Shown here one piece after another: positions 36,198 to 45,063 of a DNA stretch of 64,000 nucleotides. The stretch comes from Clostridium sp. AM58-1XD (GTDB lineage Bacteria; Bacillota; Clostridia; Lachnospirales; Lachnospiraceae). Below the pieces are notes generated by a model. It ran no database searches. It was not told the origin of the DNA and saw nothing but the letters and a program-made list of their open reading frames with translations. The stretch is from positions 1 to 64,000 of the forward strand of contig NZ_QSDR01000007.1 of NCBI RefSeq assembly GCF_003464085.1, written 5' to 3'. How positions within the stretch are numbered: position 1 is the first letter of the stretch; each line of letters begins with the position of its first letter. A program made the translations under genes and the position numbers.

Positions 36198-37826
36198 ATG
36201 ATTAGTGCAAATAATATTACATTACGTGTAGGAAAAAAGGCATTGTTTGAAGAGGTGAACATCAAGTTCACAGAAGGTAACTGCTACGGCGTGATTGGCG
36301 CCAATGGAGCGGGAAAATCTACGTTTTTAAGGATCTTATCGGGACAGTTGGAGCCGACAAGCGGTGATGTGGTGATCGGTCATGGTCAGCGTCTGTCTTT
36401 CCTGCAGCAGGATCATTTTAAATATGATGAATTTCAGGTACTCGATACAGTTATTATGGGTAATGCCAGACTGTATGAGATCATGAAGGAAAAAGATGCC
36501 ATCTATATGAAGGAAGATTTTACGGATGAAGACGGCATCAAGGCAGCAGAACTGGAAGGAGAATTCGCTTCCATGAACGGCTGGGAGGCGGAAGCAGACG
36601 CGGCAAACATGCTGAACGGTCTTGGAATTGAGACGGAATTCCATTACTGCCTCTTAAAAGAACTGACTGGCGCGCAAAAGGTAAAAGTCCTTCTTGCCCA
36701 GGCCCTTTTCGGCAATCCGGATATTCTTCTTCTCGACGAGCCGACCAACCACCTGGATCTGGACGCGATTGCGTGGCTGGAAGAGTTCCTGATTAACTTT
36801 GAAAATACAGTGATCGTCGTTTCCCATGACCGCTATTTCCTGAATAAGGTATGTACGCAGATCGCGGACATCGATTATGGTAAAATTCAGCTGTATGCCG
36901 GAAACTATGACTTCTGGTATGAGTCCAGCCAGCTTATGATGCGCCAGATGAAGGAAGCAAACAGGAAGAAAGAGGAGAAAATTAAGGAACTCCAGGAATT
37001 TATCCAGAGGTTCTCTGCAAATGCTTCCAAATCCAAACAGGCGACTTCCAGAAAGCGCGCTCTTGAGAAAATCGAACTGGATGATATCAGACCGTCCAGC
37101 AGGAAATATCCATATATAGACTTCAGGCCAAACCGTGAGATCGGCAACGAGGTGCTGACTGTAGAAAATCTTTCTAAAACGATAGATGGCGTAAAGGTAC
37201 TGGATAATATTTCTTTTATTTTGAACAGGGAAGATAAGGTAGCGCTCGTAGGCCCTAACGAACATGCGAAGACGATTCTCTTTAAGATTCTGGCAGGCGA
37301 GATGGAACCTGATGAAGGAGATTATAAATGGGGAATTACTACCTCACAGGCGTATTTCCCGAAGGACAACAGTGCAGAGTTCGATAATGAGGATACGATT
37401 GCCGAATGGCTGACCCAGTATTCAGAAGAAAAAGATGCGACGTATGTGCGTGGCTTTCTTGGAAGAATGCTGTTTGCAGGGGAGGACGGTATTAAGAAGG
37501 TAAAAGTACTTTCCGGTGGTGAGAAAGTGCGCTGTATGCTGTCTAAACTGATGATTTCAGGTGCGAACGTGCTTATGCTGGACGAGCCGACGGACCATTT
37601 GGATATGGAAGCGATTACAGCTCTCAACAACGGACTTGTCAAGTTCCAGGGTGTCCTTCTGTTTTCATCCCGTGATCATCAGATCGTAGAGACCACGGCA
37701 AACCGCATTATGGAAATCGTCAATGGCAAGCTGATTGACAAGATCACCACATATGACGAATATCTTGCCAGCGATGAAATGGCAAGAAAGAGACAGGTAT
37801 TTGAGGTTACGGAAAAAGACGATTAA
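36198..37826 (+). CDS. ABC-F family ATPase, YkpA/YbiT-like
   Basis: 542 aa with two nucleotide-binding domains and no membrane segment. NBD1 has GANGAGKST, LTGAQKVKVLLAQAL and LLLDEPTNHLD. NBD2 has a modified Walker A (GPNEHAKTI), LSGGEKVRCMLSKLM and MLDEPTDHLD, with SSRDHQI replacing SHDRxF. These departures are usual in the YkpA/YbiT subfamily. ABC-F proteins act on ribosomes; some give antibiotic resistance, but this subclass is generally housekeeping. The interdomain linker (about 240-300) is Lys/Arg-rich. ATG at 36198 follows GAGGAAAGG. Confidence 0.9.
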   Translation: MISANNITLRVGKKALFEEVNIKFTEGNCYGVIGANGAGKSTFLRILSGQLEPTSGDVVIGHGQRLSFLQQDHFKYDEFQVLDTVIMGNARLYEIMKEKDAIYMKEDFTDEDGIKAAELEGEFASMNGWEAEADAANMLNGLGIETEFHYCLLKELTGAQKVKVLLAQALFGNPDILLLDEPTNHLDLDAIAWLEEFLINFENTVIVVSHDRYFLNKVCTQIADIDYGKIQLYAGNYDFWYESSQLMMRQMKEANRKKEEKIKELQEFIQRFSANASKSKQATSRKRALEKIELDDIRPSSRKYPYIDFRPNREIGNEVLTVENLSKTIDGVKVLDNISFILNREDKVALVGPNEHAKTILFKILAGEMEPDEGDYKWGITTSQAYFPKDNSAEFDNEDTIAEWLTQYSEEKDATYVRGFLGRMLFAGEDGIKKVKVLSGGEKVRCMLSKLMISGANVLMLDEPTDHLDMEAITALNNGLVKFQGVLLFSSRDHQIVETTANRIMEIVNGKLIDKITTYDEYLASDEMARKRQVFEVTEKDD

Positions 37827-37872
37827 GGAATCACGAATAATAGAAAAATCGGTTGTAAGACAGAATAATACC

Positions 37873-37941
37873 GGCAGGGATTTCATATCTTCAGCAGCAG
37901 AAGCTGCATGGTGAGGGGTATGGAGGTCCCTGCCTCTTTTT
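37873..37941 (+). terminator. Terminator after the ABC-F gene
   Basis: GGCAGGGA (37873-37880) pairs with TCCCTGCC (37927-37934), with an inner GCAGC/GCTGC hairpin and a TCTTTTTG tail. Confidence 0.75.
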
Positions 37942-38054
37942 GTTTATATTTTTTCGAAAAGATTAAGTTGTAGTTTTTGCGGATACCATTTACAATATAA
38001 AAGTATATATGATGTCTACAAACTCGACAGATCGAATAGAGGAAAAAGTGTGTT

Positions 38055-40529
38055 ATGAGAGGAATATGGAAAAAAGCAGGCGTGCTGCTGATCGTTTTTA
38101 TTATAGCAGTTGTCATTTATTTTATATGGTACCAGGGCGGAGAAGAGAGTACGAATGAGGTATACACATCTATGGACTCAGAGAGCCTGCCGGTTGTATA
38201 TCCGGAATCTCTCGGCAGGGAGATGAATGCCATGCACGGATACCGGCAGGATGTAGGGCAGACTGCGGCCATTGAAAGCCTTACGATTCTTCCGGCAGAC
38301 CGCCGGCTTACCGTCTATGTAAGCGAACGAGGCGACAAGGTCAATGGAATCCGGTATGAAATCAGAAGTCTGGATGGAAGCCGCCTTGTAGAGCGGACGA
38401 GTCTGGAGCAGTGGGAAGACAGCGGGGACAGGATTACTGCGTCTCTTCCGATACAAAATCTTCTGGAACAGAATAAACAGTATACGCTGTGCCTGATTCT
38501 GGGCACAGAGGGAAAAGGAGAGATCCGCTACTATACGAGAATCATGCTTACGGACGAGCAGGTGCCGGCTCAGATGGTAAACCTGGCGGTGGATTTTTCG
38601 GAAAAGACTTTTGATTATAACAGGGCGAGAGATTTGGTGACGTACCTGGAAACAAACGAGACGGCAGACAACAGTTCTCTGGGGCATGTGACGATCGAAT
38701 CCAGCTTTTCCCAGCTTACATGGGGCGGACTGGAAATGGAACCTGTGGGCGAGGTATGGGTATCGCTGAAAGAACTGGATGGAATTATGGGGAATGTGGA
38801 GCTTAACTATCTGGTCAGGCGCGCTGGAACCGAAGCCGGCGGCGAGCTTTATGAAGTCACTGAGAATTTCACCATGAAATGGAACAGCCAGCGAATTTAC
38901 ATGATGAATTATGAGCGGAATATGGATCAGATTTTTAATGGAAACAGAGATTTGTTTTCGGGAAAAAGGATCCTTCTGGGGATTACAAATGATGACAAAA
39001 TTCAGGTGAAGAAGGCAAACGGCGGCCGTTACATCACGTTTGTAACAAATCGTGATCTTTGGTCCTTTGATCAGGTGGAGAATCATGCGGTAAAGATATT
39101 CTCCTTCCGCAGTGAAAGTAATGAAGAAGAAATCAGCTATAACCAGCATGGAATCCGTGCAGTTTCCATCAGAGATGACGGAAGTGTGGACTTTCTCGTG
39201 TATGGATATATGAATCGCGGTTCTCATGAAGGCATGATGGGCGCTGCATTCTACCGCTATGATAAGGAGACAGATACGATAGAAGAAAAGTTTTTCTTCC
39301 CTGTAAATACTTCTTACGAGAGGCTGAAGCAGGACATAGAGGAGCTGTCATATCTGGGAGACAATGACATGTTCTATATTATGATCAGTCATGCGGTTTA
39401 TGGAATTGATTTAAAGAGCAACGAATATATGGTGGTTGCAGACGCCCTTGAAGAGGGAAGCTTTACCATAAGTGCGGACGGCAGCCATCTCGCATGGCAG
39501 GAAGGCCATGAAAAGTATGTGGCGAAAACCGTTCATGTGATGAACCTGAAAACGGGACAGAAGCAGGATATCCAGGCGGCTGAGGGGGAAGTTCTCCGCG
39601 TCCTGGGATTTGTAGGCAACGACTTTATGTATGGGAAGGCGCGTCCAGAGGATTCCTGGATCAACCACGGCCGGACAGTTGACCTTCCGATGTATATGAT
39701 GGAAATTGTTGATGACGGCCTGAATGTAGAAACTCACTATGAGAAAACAGGATATTATATCTCCGACGTGAGAGTAGAGGACAGCAGAATCCATCTGAAC
39801 AAACTGTCTAAGATTTCCGACCATGAATATGCTATGGCAGGAGACGACATTATTGTCTGCACGACAGACATCGGTCCGGGAATGCTGGACGGGATCGGCT
39901 GGTATGCCTCGGAAGACAGGAGAAAGGTATATTTTGTTCAATCAGATGAACAAATTAAGAAAAATCATAAAATCAAGGTGACGACGCCCAAAAAGATGAT
40001 TTACGATGAGGCCGGAGTGCTGAATCTGAAGGCAGGGACATGGATTACCAGTATGGAATTTTATGCGTATGGAAGCGGAAAACTGCTGGGGTCTTCCGGC
40101 AGCCTGTCAGAAATGGTTGGTATGGCTTATGACAAGATGGGATTTGTCACGGATGAAAATCACATGATTTTGTGGAACCGAATCAACAGGCCGGATACGG
40201 CCAATATCAAGAATCCGGAGGCAGTGGCCAGGAGGCTGACAAAGCGTCTGGATGAAATGGAAGGGAATAAGGCGTATGACGATGGAATCATCGTACTGGA
40301 TGCGAGAAAATGTACCATGCATCAGATGCTTTATTTCATCGGCCGCGGCTGTCCGGTTGTAGCTTATATGGAAAACGGAGAGTACGTGCTGCTTTACGGA
40401 TATGATCAGTATAACGTATCTATTTACCGGCCTTCTGACAAGACAACGACAAAAATGGGTCTGAAAGATGGGGAAGAATATTTTAAAACGATGAAAAATG
40501 ACTTTATATGCGGCGTCTTTACGGAATAA
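38055..40529 (+). CDS. Large membrane-anchored protein of unknown function
   Basis: 824 aa. One N-terminal membrane helix (about 8-25, VLLIVFIIAVVIYFIWY) anchors a large outside domain. Residues roughly 310-600 hold repeated strand patterns (MFYIMISHAVYGIDLKSNEY, FTISADGSHLAWQEG) like a WD/TolB propeller. The last 100 residues (MHQMLYFIGRGCPVVAYMEN, YVLLYGYD) resemble the end of C39-like papain-fold domains, but GEY stands where the catalytic His of GHY-type motifs is expected. It may be a non-catalytic peptidase-like sensor. ATG at 38055 follows AGAGGAAAA. It stands alone before murA. Confidence 0.75.
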   Translation: MRGIWKKAGVLLIVFIIAVVIYFIWYQGGEESTNEVYTSMDSESLPVVYPESLGREMNAMHGYRQDVGQTAAIESLTILPADRRLTVYVSERGDKVNGIRYEIRSLDGSRLVERTSLEQWEDSGDRITASLPIQNLLEQNKQYTLCLILGTEGKGEIRYYTRIMLTDEQVPAQMVNLAVDFSEKTFDYNRARDLVTYLETNETADNSSLGHVTIESSFSQLTWGGLEMEPVGEVWVSLKELDGIMGNVELNYLVRRAGTEAGGELYEVTENFTMKWNSQRIYMMNYERNMDQIFNGNRDLFSGKRILLGITNDDKIQVKKANGGRYITFVTNRDLWSFDQVENHAVKIFSFRSESNEEEISYNQHGIRAVSIRDDGSVDFLVYGYMNRGSHEGMMGAAFYRYDKETDTIEEKFFFPVNTSYERLKQDIEELSYLGDNDMFYIMISHAVYGIDLKSNEYMVVADALEEGSFTISADGSHLAWQEGHEKYVAKTVHVMNLKTGQKQDIQAAEGEVLRVLGFVGNDFMYGKARPEDSWINHGRTVDLPMYMMEIVDDGLNVETHYEKTGYYISDVRVEDSRIHLNKLSKISDHEYAMAGDDIIVCTTDIGPGMLDGIGWYASEDRRKVYFVQSDEQIKKNHKIKVTTPKKMIYDEAGVLNLKAGTWITSMEFYAYGSGKLLGSSGSLSEMVGMAYDKMGFVTDENHMILWNRINRPDTANIKNPEAVARRLTKRLDEMEGNKAYDDGIIVLDARKCTMHQMLYFIGRGCPVVAYMENGEYVLLYGYDQYNVSIYRPSDKTTTKMGLKDGEEYFKTMKNDFICGVFTE

Positions 40530-40543
40530 ATAATCTCACAATC

Positions 40544-40571
40544 TTTACAAATGAGAAACTTATGTTATAAT
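40544..40571 (+). promoter_or_regulatory. murA promoter
   Basis: TTTACA (40544-40549) and TATAAT (40566-40571) with 16-bp spacing, about 80 bases before the murA ATG. Confidence 0.7.
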
Positions 40572-40651
40572 CATAGGTACAAATGTTAAGAATTCATAAA
40601 ATCGTAAGAGTCATTAAGATTTAATTATAGAAAGATATTTTGAGGTGTGAG

Positions 40652-41944
40652 ATGGAACAGTATATAATGAAAGGCGGCAATCCATTAGTCGGCGAAGTGA
40701 CAATCGGTGGAGCAAAAAATGCTGCTCTCGGCATTTTGGCAGCTGCCATCATGACAGACGAAGATGTTTTAATTGATAACCTTCCGAATGTCAGAGACAT
40801 CAATGTGCTTCTGGAAGCCATACAGGAAATCGGAGCGCATGTAGAACGTATTGACGCGCATACTGTAAGAATCAATGCAAGCCAGATTAAAGAAGTATCT
40901 GTAGATGATGAATTTATCAGAAAGATCAGAGCATCGTATTATTTTATTGGTGCTTTGCTTGGAAAATATAAGAGTGCGGAGGTTCCGCTTCCGGGAGGCT
41001 GCAACATCGGCAGCAGACCGATTGACCAGCATCTGAAGGGATTCCGCGCGCTGGGAGCAAAGGTTGACGTGGTAGGAGGCGCAGTAGTGGCTCATGCCAT
41101 TGATCTGGTTGGCTCTCATATCTATCTCGATGTGGTTTCGGTTGGAGCCACGATCAATATTATGATGGCGGCTGCCCTGGCAGAGGGAACCACTATCCTG
41201 GAAAATGTTGCAAAAGAGCCGCATGTGGTTGATGTGGCGAACTTCTTAAACAGCATGGGCGCCAGCATCAAAGGCGCGGGAACTGATATTATCCGAATTA
41301 AAGGCGTCAGCCATCTTCACGGAACGGAGTATTCGATTATTCCGGATCAGATAGAGGCGGGTACATTTATGTGTGCTGCCGCTGTTACCCGGGGAGATGT
41401 TATGGTTAGAAACGTAATTCCCAAGCATTTAGAGGCCATTTCCGCAAAACTGCTGGAAGTCGGCTGTGAGGTGATTGAATTTGACGACGCAGTCCGTGTC
41501 GTAGGGAAGCCGAAGCAGCATCCCACCAATATTAAGACCCTGCCTTACCCTGGATTTCCAACAGATATGCAGCCTCAGATGGCCGTGACCCTGGCATTGG
41601 CAAACGGAACCAGTATCGTAACAGAGAGCATTTTTGAAAATCGCTTTAAATATGTGGACGAGCTGGCCCGGATGGGAAGCAATATCAAGGTGGAAGGAAA
41701 TGTCGCGGTAATCGATGGCGTAAAGGGGCTTTCAGGCGCCCAGGTAGAAGCGCCCGATCTGCGCGCCGGAGCGGCGCTTGTAATTGCAGGTCTGGCTGCG
41801 GAAGGCTATACGGTTGTAGATGAGATCGGTTACATACAGAGAGGTTACGAGTGCTTTGAAGAAAAACTTCAGGGGCTTGGCGCGATGATAGAGAAAGTAG
41901 ACAATGAAAAAGCAGCATGGAAGTTTCAGCTCAGAGTCGGCTGA
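40652..41944 (+). CDS. murA: UDP-N-acetylglucosamine 1-carboxyvinyltransferase
   Basis: 430 aa. First committed step of peptidoglycan synthesis: transfers enolpyruvate from PEP to UDP-GlcNAc. It carries GGAKNAALGILAA (catalytic Lys/Asn), LPGGCNIGSRPID (the position of the reactive Cys, target of fosfomycin), and PGFPTDMQPQMAV. Start ATG at 40652 with GAGGTG is preferred over ATG at 40640. Not evidently in an operon. Confidence 0.95.
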   Translation: MEQYIMKGGNPLVGEVTIGGAKNAALGILAAAIMTDEDVLIDNLPNVRDINVLLEAIQEIGAHVERIDAHTVRINASQIKEVSVDDEFIRKIRASYYFIGALLGKYKSAEVPLPGGCNIGSRPIDQHLKGFRALGAKVDVVGGAVVAHAIDLVGSHIYLDVVSVGATINIMMAAALAEGTTILENVAKEPHVVDVANFLNSMGASIKGAGTDIIRIKGVSHLHGTEYSIIPDQIEAGTFMCAAAVTRGDVMVRNVIPKHLEAISAKLLEVGCEVIEFDDAVRVVGKPKQHPTNIKTLPYPGFPTDMQPQMAVTLALANGTSIVTESIFENRFKYVDELARMGSNIKVEGNVAVIDGVKGLSGAQVEAPDLRAGAALVIAGLAAEGYTVVDEIGYIQRGYECFEEKLQGLGAMIEKVDNEKAAWKFQLRVG

Positions 41945-41999
41945 TTATTCCATTCTTAATTAGAAAAAAGAGGAAATTACAGGAAACGTAAATATATTC

Positions 42000-42028
42000 T
42001 TGACATTTCTCTTTGAATGATGTAGTAT
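42000..42028 (+). promoter_or_regulatory. metK leader promoter
   Basis: TTGACA (42000-42005), a 17-bp spacer and TAGTAT (42023-42028). It drives transcription into the SAM riboswitch. Confidence 0.8.
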
Positions 42029-42101
42029 ACTGTTCGTTATCAGGCAGTGAAGCATAGGCGCAGAAAGCCTGATTGGCAAAAAAATTGAAAAGTGCGTAAT
42101 A

Positions 42102-42248
42102 TCCCTTATTCAGAGTGATGGAGATACAAAGGATCTGTGAAGTCACGGCAACCCCGTTTAAACAGGCTGTAAAGCATGTGAGGGACGGAAGGTGCCAGCC
42201 TGAGCGAGGATGCGGACAACTTGTCCGTGTAATCGAGCAATAAGAGGA
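42102..42248 (+). ncRNA. SAM-I (S-box) riboswitch
   Basis: The leader has the S-box order: P1 5' strand CTTATT, an AGAGTGATGGAG segment, GTGA/TCAC P2, the core CACGGCAACCCC, a P3 hairpin, the core GGAAGGTGCCA, P4 with GCGGACAACTTGTCCGTG, and P1 3' strand AATAAG. ACTTGTC in the P4 3' arm (42219-42225) can pair with GACAAGT (42263-42269) as the antiterminator. With SAM bound the terminator forms and metK transcription stops. Confidence 0.9.
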
Positions 42249-42265
42249 TTTGATCATAGTATGAC

Positions 42266-42292
42266 AAGTCCGTATTGCTACGGACTTTTTCT
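42266..42292 (+). terminator. SAM riboswitch expression-platform terminator
   Basis: AAGTCCGTA-TTGC-TACGGACTT (42266-42287) is followed by TTT and then CTTTTTTT. Its 5' arm is shared with the antiterminator described for the riboswitch. Confidence 0.92.
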
Positions 42293-42298
42293 TTTTTT

Positions 42299-42357
42299 AC
42301 TTTCTAGTAAAGACCTTGTTATTGTAAAGTGATAAAGCGTAGGATTTCCTAGAAAGA
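42299..42357. repeat. Dispersed palindromic element between the SAM terminator and metK
   Basis: 59 bases, about 80% identical to the copy at 9579. The ends ACTTTCTAGTAAA and TTTCCTAGAAAG pair at 11 of 13 positions, and the core CCTTGTTATTGTAAAGTG is shared. A C-G pair of the 9.6-kb copy is replaced by T-A here, so pairing is kept. As at 9.6 kb it begins directly at the end of the terminator T-run. Confidence 0.72.
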
Positions 42358-42504
42358 AAAAACGCTCCGCGGAAGACGCATTGCGGCATCAGTAAAAATA
42401 TGCCGCGAAAGCAGTCTGCCGCAGACGAAGACGAAGAATCCGGAAAAGGGATTCTTTCATGTTTTCACGCAGTTTATAGACAGGAATTTAAAGGAGGCAA
42501 AACG

Positions 42505-43698
42505 ATGGAAAAATTATTATTTACATCAGAATCAGTAACGGAAGGACATCCGGATAAAATGTGTGATCAAATTTCAGATGCAATTCTGGATGAATTGATG
42601 AAGCAGGACCCGATGAGCCGCGTTGCGTGTGAGACGGCAGTAACGACAGGGCTTGTGCTCGTAATGGGAGAAATTACTACAAATGCATATGTGGATATTC
42701 AGAAGGTAGTTCGCGAAACGGTCAGAGAAATCGGATATGACAGGGCAAAATATGGTTTTGACTGTGATACATGCGGTGTTGTCGTTGCGATTGACGAACA
42801 GTCTGCTGATATCGCTCTTGGCGTTGACAAGGCCCTGGAAGCAAAGGAACACTCCGTGTCAGAGGAAGAGATCGCTGCAATCGGCGCTGGCGATCAGGGC
42901 ATGATGTTCGGATTTGCAAGTAATGAGACAGATGAGTATATGCCATACCCGATTGCACTGGCGCATAAGCTGTCACGCAAATTGACGGAAGTTAGAAAGA
43001 ACGGAACGCTTGCATATCTCCGTCCTGATGGAAAAACACAGGTAACAGTAGAGTATGATGAGAATGGTAAACCGAAACGTCTGGAGGCAGTCGTTCTGTC
43101 TACACAGCATGATGAGGCGGTATCTCAGGAGCAGATTCACGAAGATATTAAGAAATACGTATTTGATGCCGTCCTTCCGGCAGAACTGGTGGATGGAGAG
43201 ACAAAGTTCTTTATTAACCCGACAGGACGTTTCGTAATCGGAGGCCCTCATGGGGACAGCGGTCTGACGGGACGTAAAATCATCGTAGATACATACGGTG
43301 GATATGCACGCCACGGCGGCGGCGCATTTTCGGGAAAAGACTGTACAAAGGTAGACCGTTCCGCAGCATATGCAGCTCGCTATGTGGCTAAAAATATCGT
43401 AGCAGCGGGTCTGGCTGATAAATGTGAAATACAGCTTTCTTATGCGATCGGCGTAGCCCATCCGACATCTATCATGGTAGACACGTTCGGTACAGGAAAG
43501 CTGAGCAATGAAAAGCTGGTTGAAATCGTACGGGAAAACTTTGATTTAAGACCGGCTGGAATCATAAAAATGCTGGATCTTCGCAGGCCGATATACAAGC
43601 AGACAGCAGCTTATGGCCATTTCGGAAGAAATGATCTGGACCTTCCGTGGGAGCGCACGGATAAGGTAGATTTATTAAAGAAATATTCACAAAACTAA
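42505..43698 (+). CDS. metK: S-adenosylmethionine synthetase
   Basis: 397 aa. Makes SAM from methionine and ATP. It has [10 protein letters not shown] at the start, [12 protein letters not shown] (the ATP-binding GAGDQG) and [18 protein letters not shown] with the metal/phosphate loop. ATG at 42505 is chosen over the ATG at 42400 because AAGGAGG lies just before it. Controlled by the SAM-I riboswitch. About 210 bases, including a palindromic repeat, separate the riboswitch terminator from the start. Confidence 0.96.
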   Translation: MEKLLFTSESVTEGHPDKMCDQISDAILDELMKQDPMSRVACETAVTTGLVLVMGEITTNAYVDIQKVVRETVREIGYDRAKYGFDCDTCGVVVAIDEQSADIALGVDKALEAKEHSVSEEEIAAIGAGDQGMMFGFASNETDEYMPYPIALAHKLSRKLTEVRKNGTLAYLRPDGKTQVTVEYDENGKPKRLEAVVLSTQHDEAVSQEQIHEDIKKYVFDAVLPAELVDGETKFFINPTGRFVIGGPHGDSGLTGRKIIVDTYGGYARHGGGAFSGKDCTKVDRSAAYAARYVAKNIVAAGLADKCEIQLSYAIGVAHPTSIMVDTFGTGKLSNEKLVEIVRENFDLRPAGIIKMLDLRRPIYKQTAAYGHFGRNDLDLPWERTDKVDLLKKYSQN

Positions 43699-43714
43699 AT
43701 TTCTGTGGTATAAT
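43686..43714 (+). promoter_or_regulatory. Transaldolase promoter overlapping the metK end
   Basis: TTCACA (43686-43691) and TATAAT (43709-43714) have 17-bp spacing and an extended TG before the -10. The -35 lies in the last codons of metK. Confidence 0.72.
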
Positions 43715-43840
43715 TATTCCGAGAAACCATGGTGAAACGGAAGAAAAATCTGGCAAAACTTACATAGCGTTTCAAGATTTTCCGGATTGTTTCATGGCGT
43801 TTCAACACAGACTAAAATTCAAAAAAGGGGAATGATTATC

Positions 43841-44494
43841 ATGAAATTTTTTATTGACACAGCCAATGTTGATGACATCAGAAAAGCGAACGACATGGGA
43901 ATTATCTGCGGCGTAACCACAAATCCATCTCTGATTGCAAAAGAGGGAAGAGATTTTGCTCAGGTTATCGCTGAGATCGCTTCTATCGTAGACGGACCGA
44001 TCAGTGGTGAAGTAAAGGCTACTACAACGGATGCAGAAGGTATGATCAAAGAGGGCCGTGAAATCGCAGCTATCCATAAAAACATGGTAGTTAAGATTCC
44101 TATGACCGTAGAAGGCTTAAAGGCTGTAAAGGTATTAAGCGCAGAGGGAATTAAGACAAACGTAACGCTGATCTTCAGTGCACCACAGGCACTTCTGGCA
44201 GCAAGAGCAGGCGCAACCTATGTGTCTCCATTCTTAGGCCGTCTTGACGATATCTCCATGCCAGGTATTGACTTAATCAAGGACATTACAGAAATCTTCA
44301 TGATGCACGGTATCGAAACAGAGATTATTTCTGCAAGTGTAAGAAATCCGATTCATGTAATCGACTGTGCTAAGGCAGGTGCAGATATCGCAACGGTACC
44401 TTACAGCGTACTGGTTCAGATGACAAAGCATCCGCTTACAGATCAGGGTATTGCTAAGTTCCAGGCTGACTATAAGGCAGTATTCGGCGAGTAA
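43841..44494 (+). CDS. Transaldolase / fructose-6-phosphate aldolase
   Basis: 217 aa TIM barrel of the short (TalC/FSA-type) transaldolase family. It begins [15 protein letters not shown], contains GVTTNPSLI, the Schiff-base Lys in VKIPMT and a C-terminal [19 protein letters not shown]. It moves dihydroxyacetone units in the pentose-phosphate pathway. Transaldolase and F6P aldolase activities differ by few residues and cannot be separated with certainty here. ATG at 43841 follows AAAAGGGG. Confidence 0.9.
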   Translation: MKFFIDTANVDDIRKANDMGIICGVTTNPSLIAKEGRDFAQVIAEIASIVDGPISGEVKATTTDAEGMIKEGREIAAIHKNMVVKIPMTVEGLKAVKVLSAEGIKTNVTLIFSAPQALLAARAGATYVSPFLGRLDDISMPGIDLIKDITEIFMMHGIETEIISASVRNPIHVIDCAKAGADIATVPYSVLVQMTKHPLTDQGIAKFQADYKAVFGE

Positions 44495-44560
44495 TCTTAT
44501 ATGGGTTGTAACCGTCTGGGACGGCTATGATTTGTTAAGAGTTCAGCAGTGAAAAATAGA

Positions 44561-44615
44561 AGAGGGTATCCGCGGCGTGCTTCACTTGCACGAGAGTGGA
44601 TGCCCTCTTTCTTTT
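44561..44615 (+). terminator. Terminator after the transaldolase gene
   Basis: AGAGGGTATCC (44561-44571) pairs with GGATGCCCTCT (44598-44608), with 11 pairs including one T-G. An inner CGTGC/GCACG stem and the TTTCTTTT tail follow. Confidence 0.85.
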
Positions 44616-44905
44616 ATGGAAGTGAACGCAGGTGGGACTATAAGGCAGTATGATGGAAACGAAAAAATTGCCGGAATAATCGAAGCGTGATCGAACCGGC
44701 CGTGGCCGTCGGGAAGATGAAGAAACGCCATAAAGACAAAAGGAGAGCCAGCAAGATGGGGAGTCCTGCTGGCCGGAAATGAAAAGTGTATATACGAAAA
44801 GGTTTTCCCTTTCGAAATTCAGTATAATGTTAAAATGTGAAAAAAGTTTGTTTTTTTTGTGAAAAAACAAAGTTTAGAATAGTTTTATAAATCAACCGCC
44901 TGAAA
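44616..44905. other. Intergenic region without a supported gene
   Basis: About 290 bases between the transaldolase terminator and the histidine-kinase leader. The only structure noted is a 16-bp exact copy (44636-44651) of the 3' end of the transaldolase gene (44468-44483). No start codon with a ribosome site and no known RNA was recognised. Confidence 0.5.
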
Positions 44906-44916
44906 TATGGTATAAT
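44906..44916 (+). promoter_or_regulatory. Extended -10 promoter of the two-component operon
   Basis: TATAAT (44911-44916) is preceded by TGG, giving TG-N-TATAAT. No good -35 box lies 17 bp upstream, as is usual for extended -10 promoters. Confidence 0.6.
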
Positions 44917-44940
44917 GTGCACGTAAGCAATGAGCCGTGC

Positions 44941-45020
44941 AAGACTGGGAAGAGAAGCATTCACGTCGTGCTGGCACGTAAGGGAATGCTTCTCTTCCCA
45001 GTCTTAGAGGGCGAAAGCCC
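44941..45020 (+). promoter_or_regulatory. Long hairpin in the 5' leader of the histidine kinase gene
   Basis: A 22-bp perfect stem lies at 44941-44962 and 44984-45005 (left arm begins AAGACTGGGAAGAG), closing a 21-nt loop that itself contains CGTGCTGGCACG. A tetraloop hairpin GGGC-GAAA-GCCC follows at 45009-45020. There is no T-run, so this is not a plain terminator. It may stabilise the mRNA, be an RNase III target or act as a regulatory switch. Confidence 0.65.
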
Positions 45021-45063
45021 GTGACCGAAAAACCGTATAAAACAAGACAGGAGGAGCAGCCGG

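Noticed and set aside
36198..37826. Altered Walker A and signature motifs as evidence that the ABC-F protein is inactive
   Set aside because: The same departures are usual for the YkpA/YbiT subfamily, so they are not a sign of decay.
42400..42504. N-terminal extension of metK
   Set aside because: The added residues are not part of MetK; AAGGAGG before the ATG at 42505 fixes the start.
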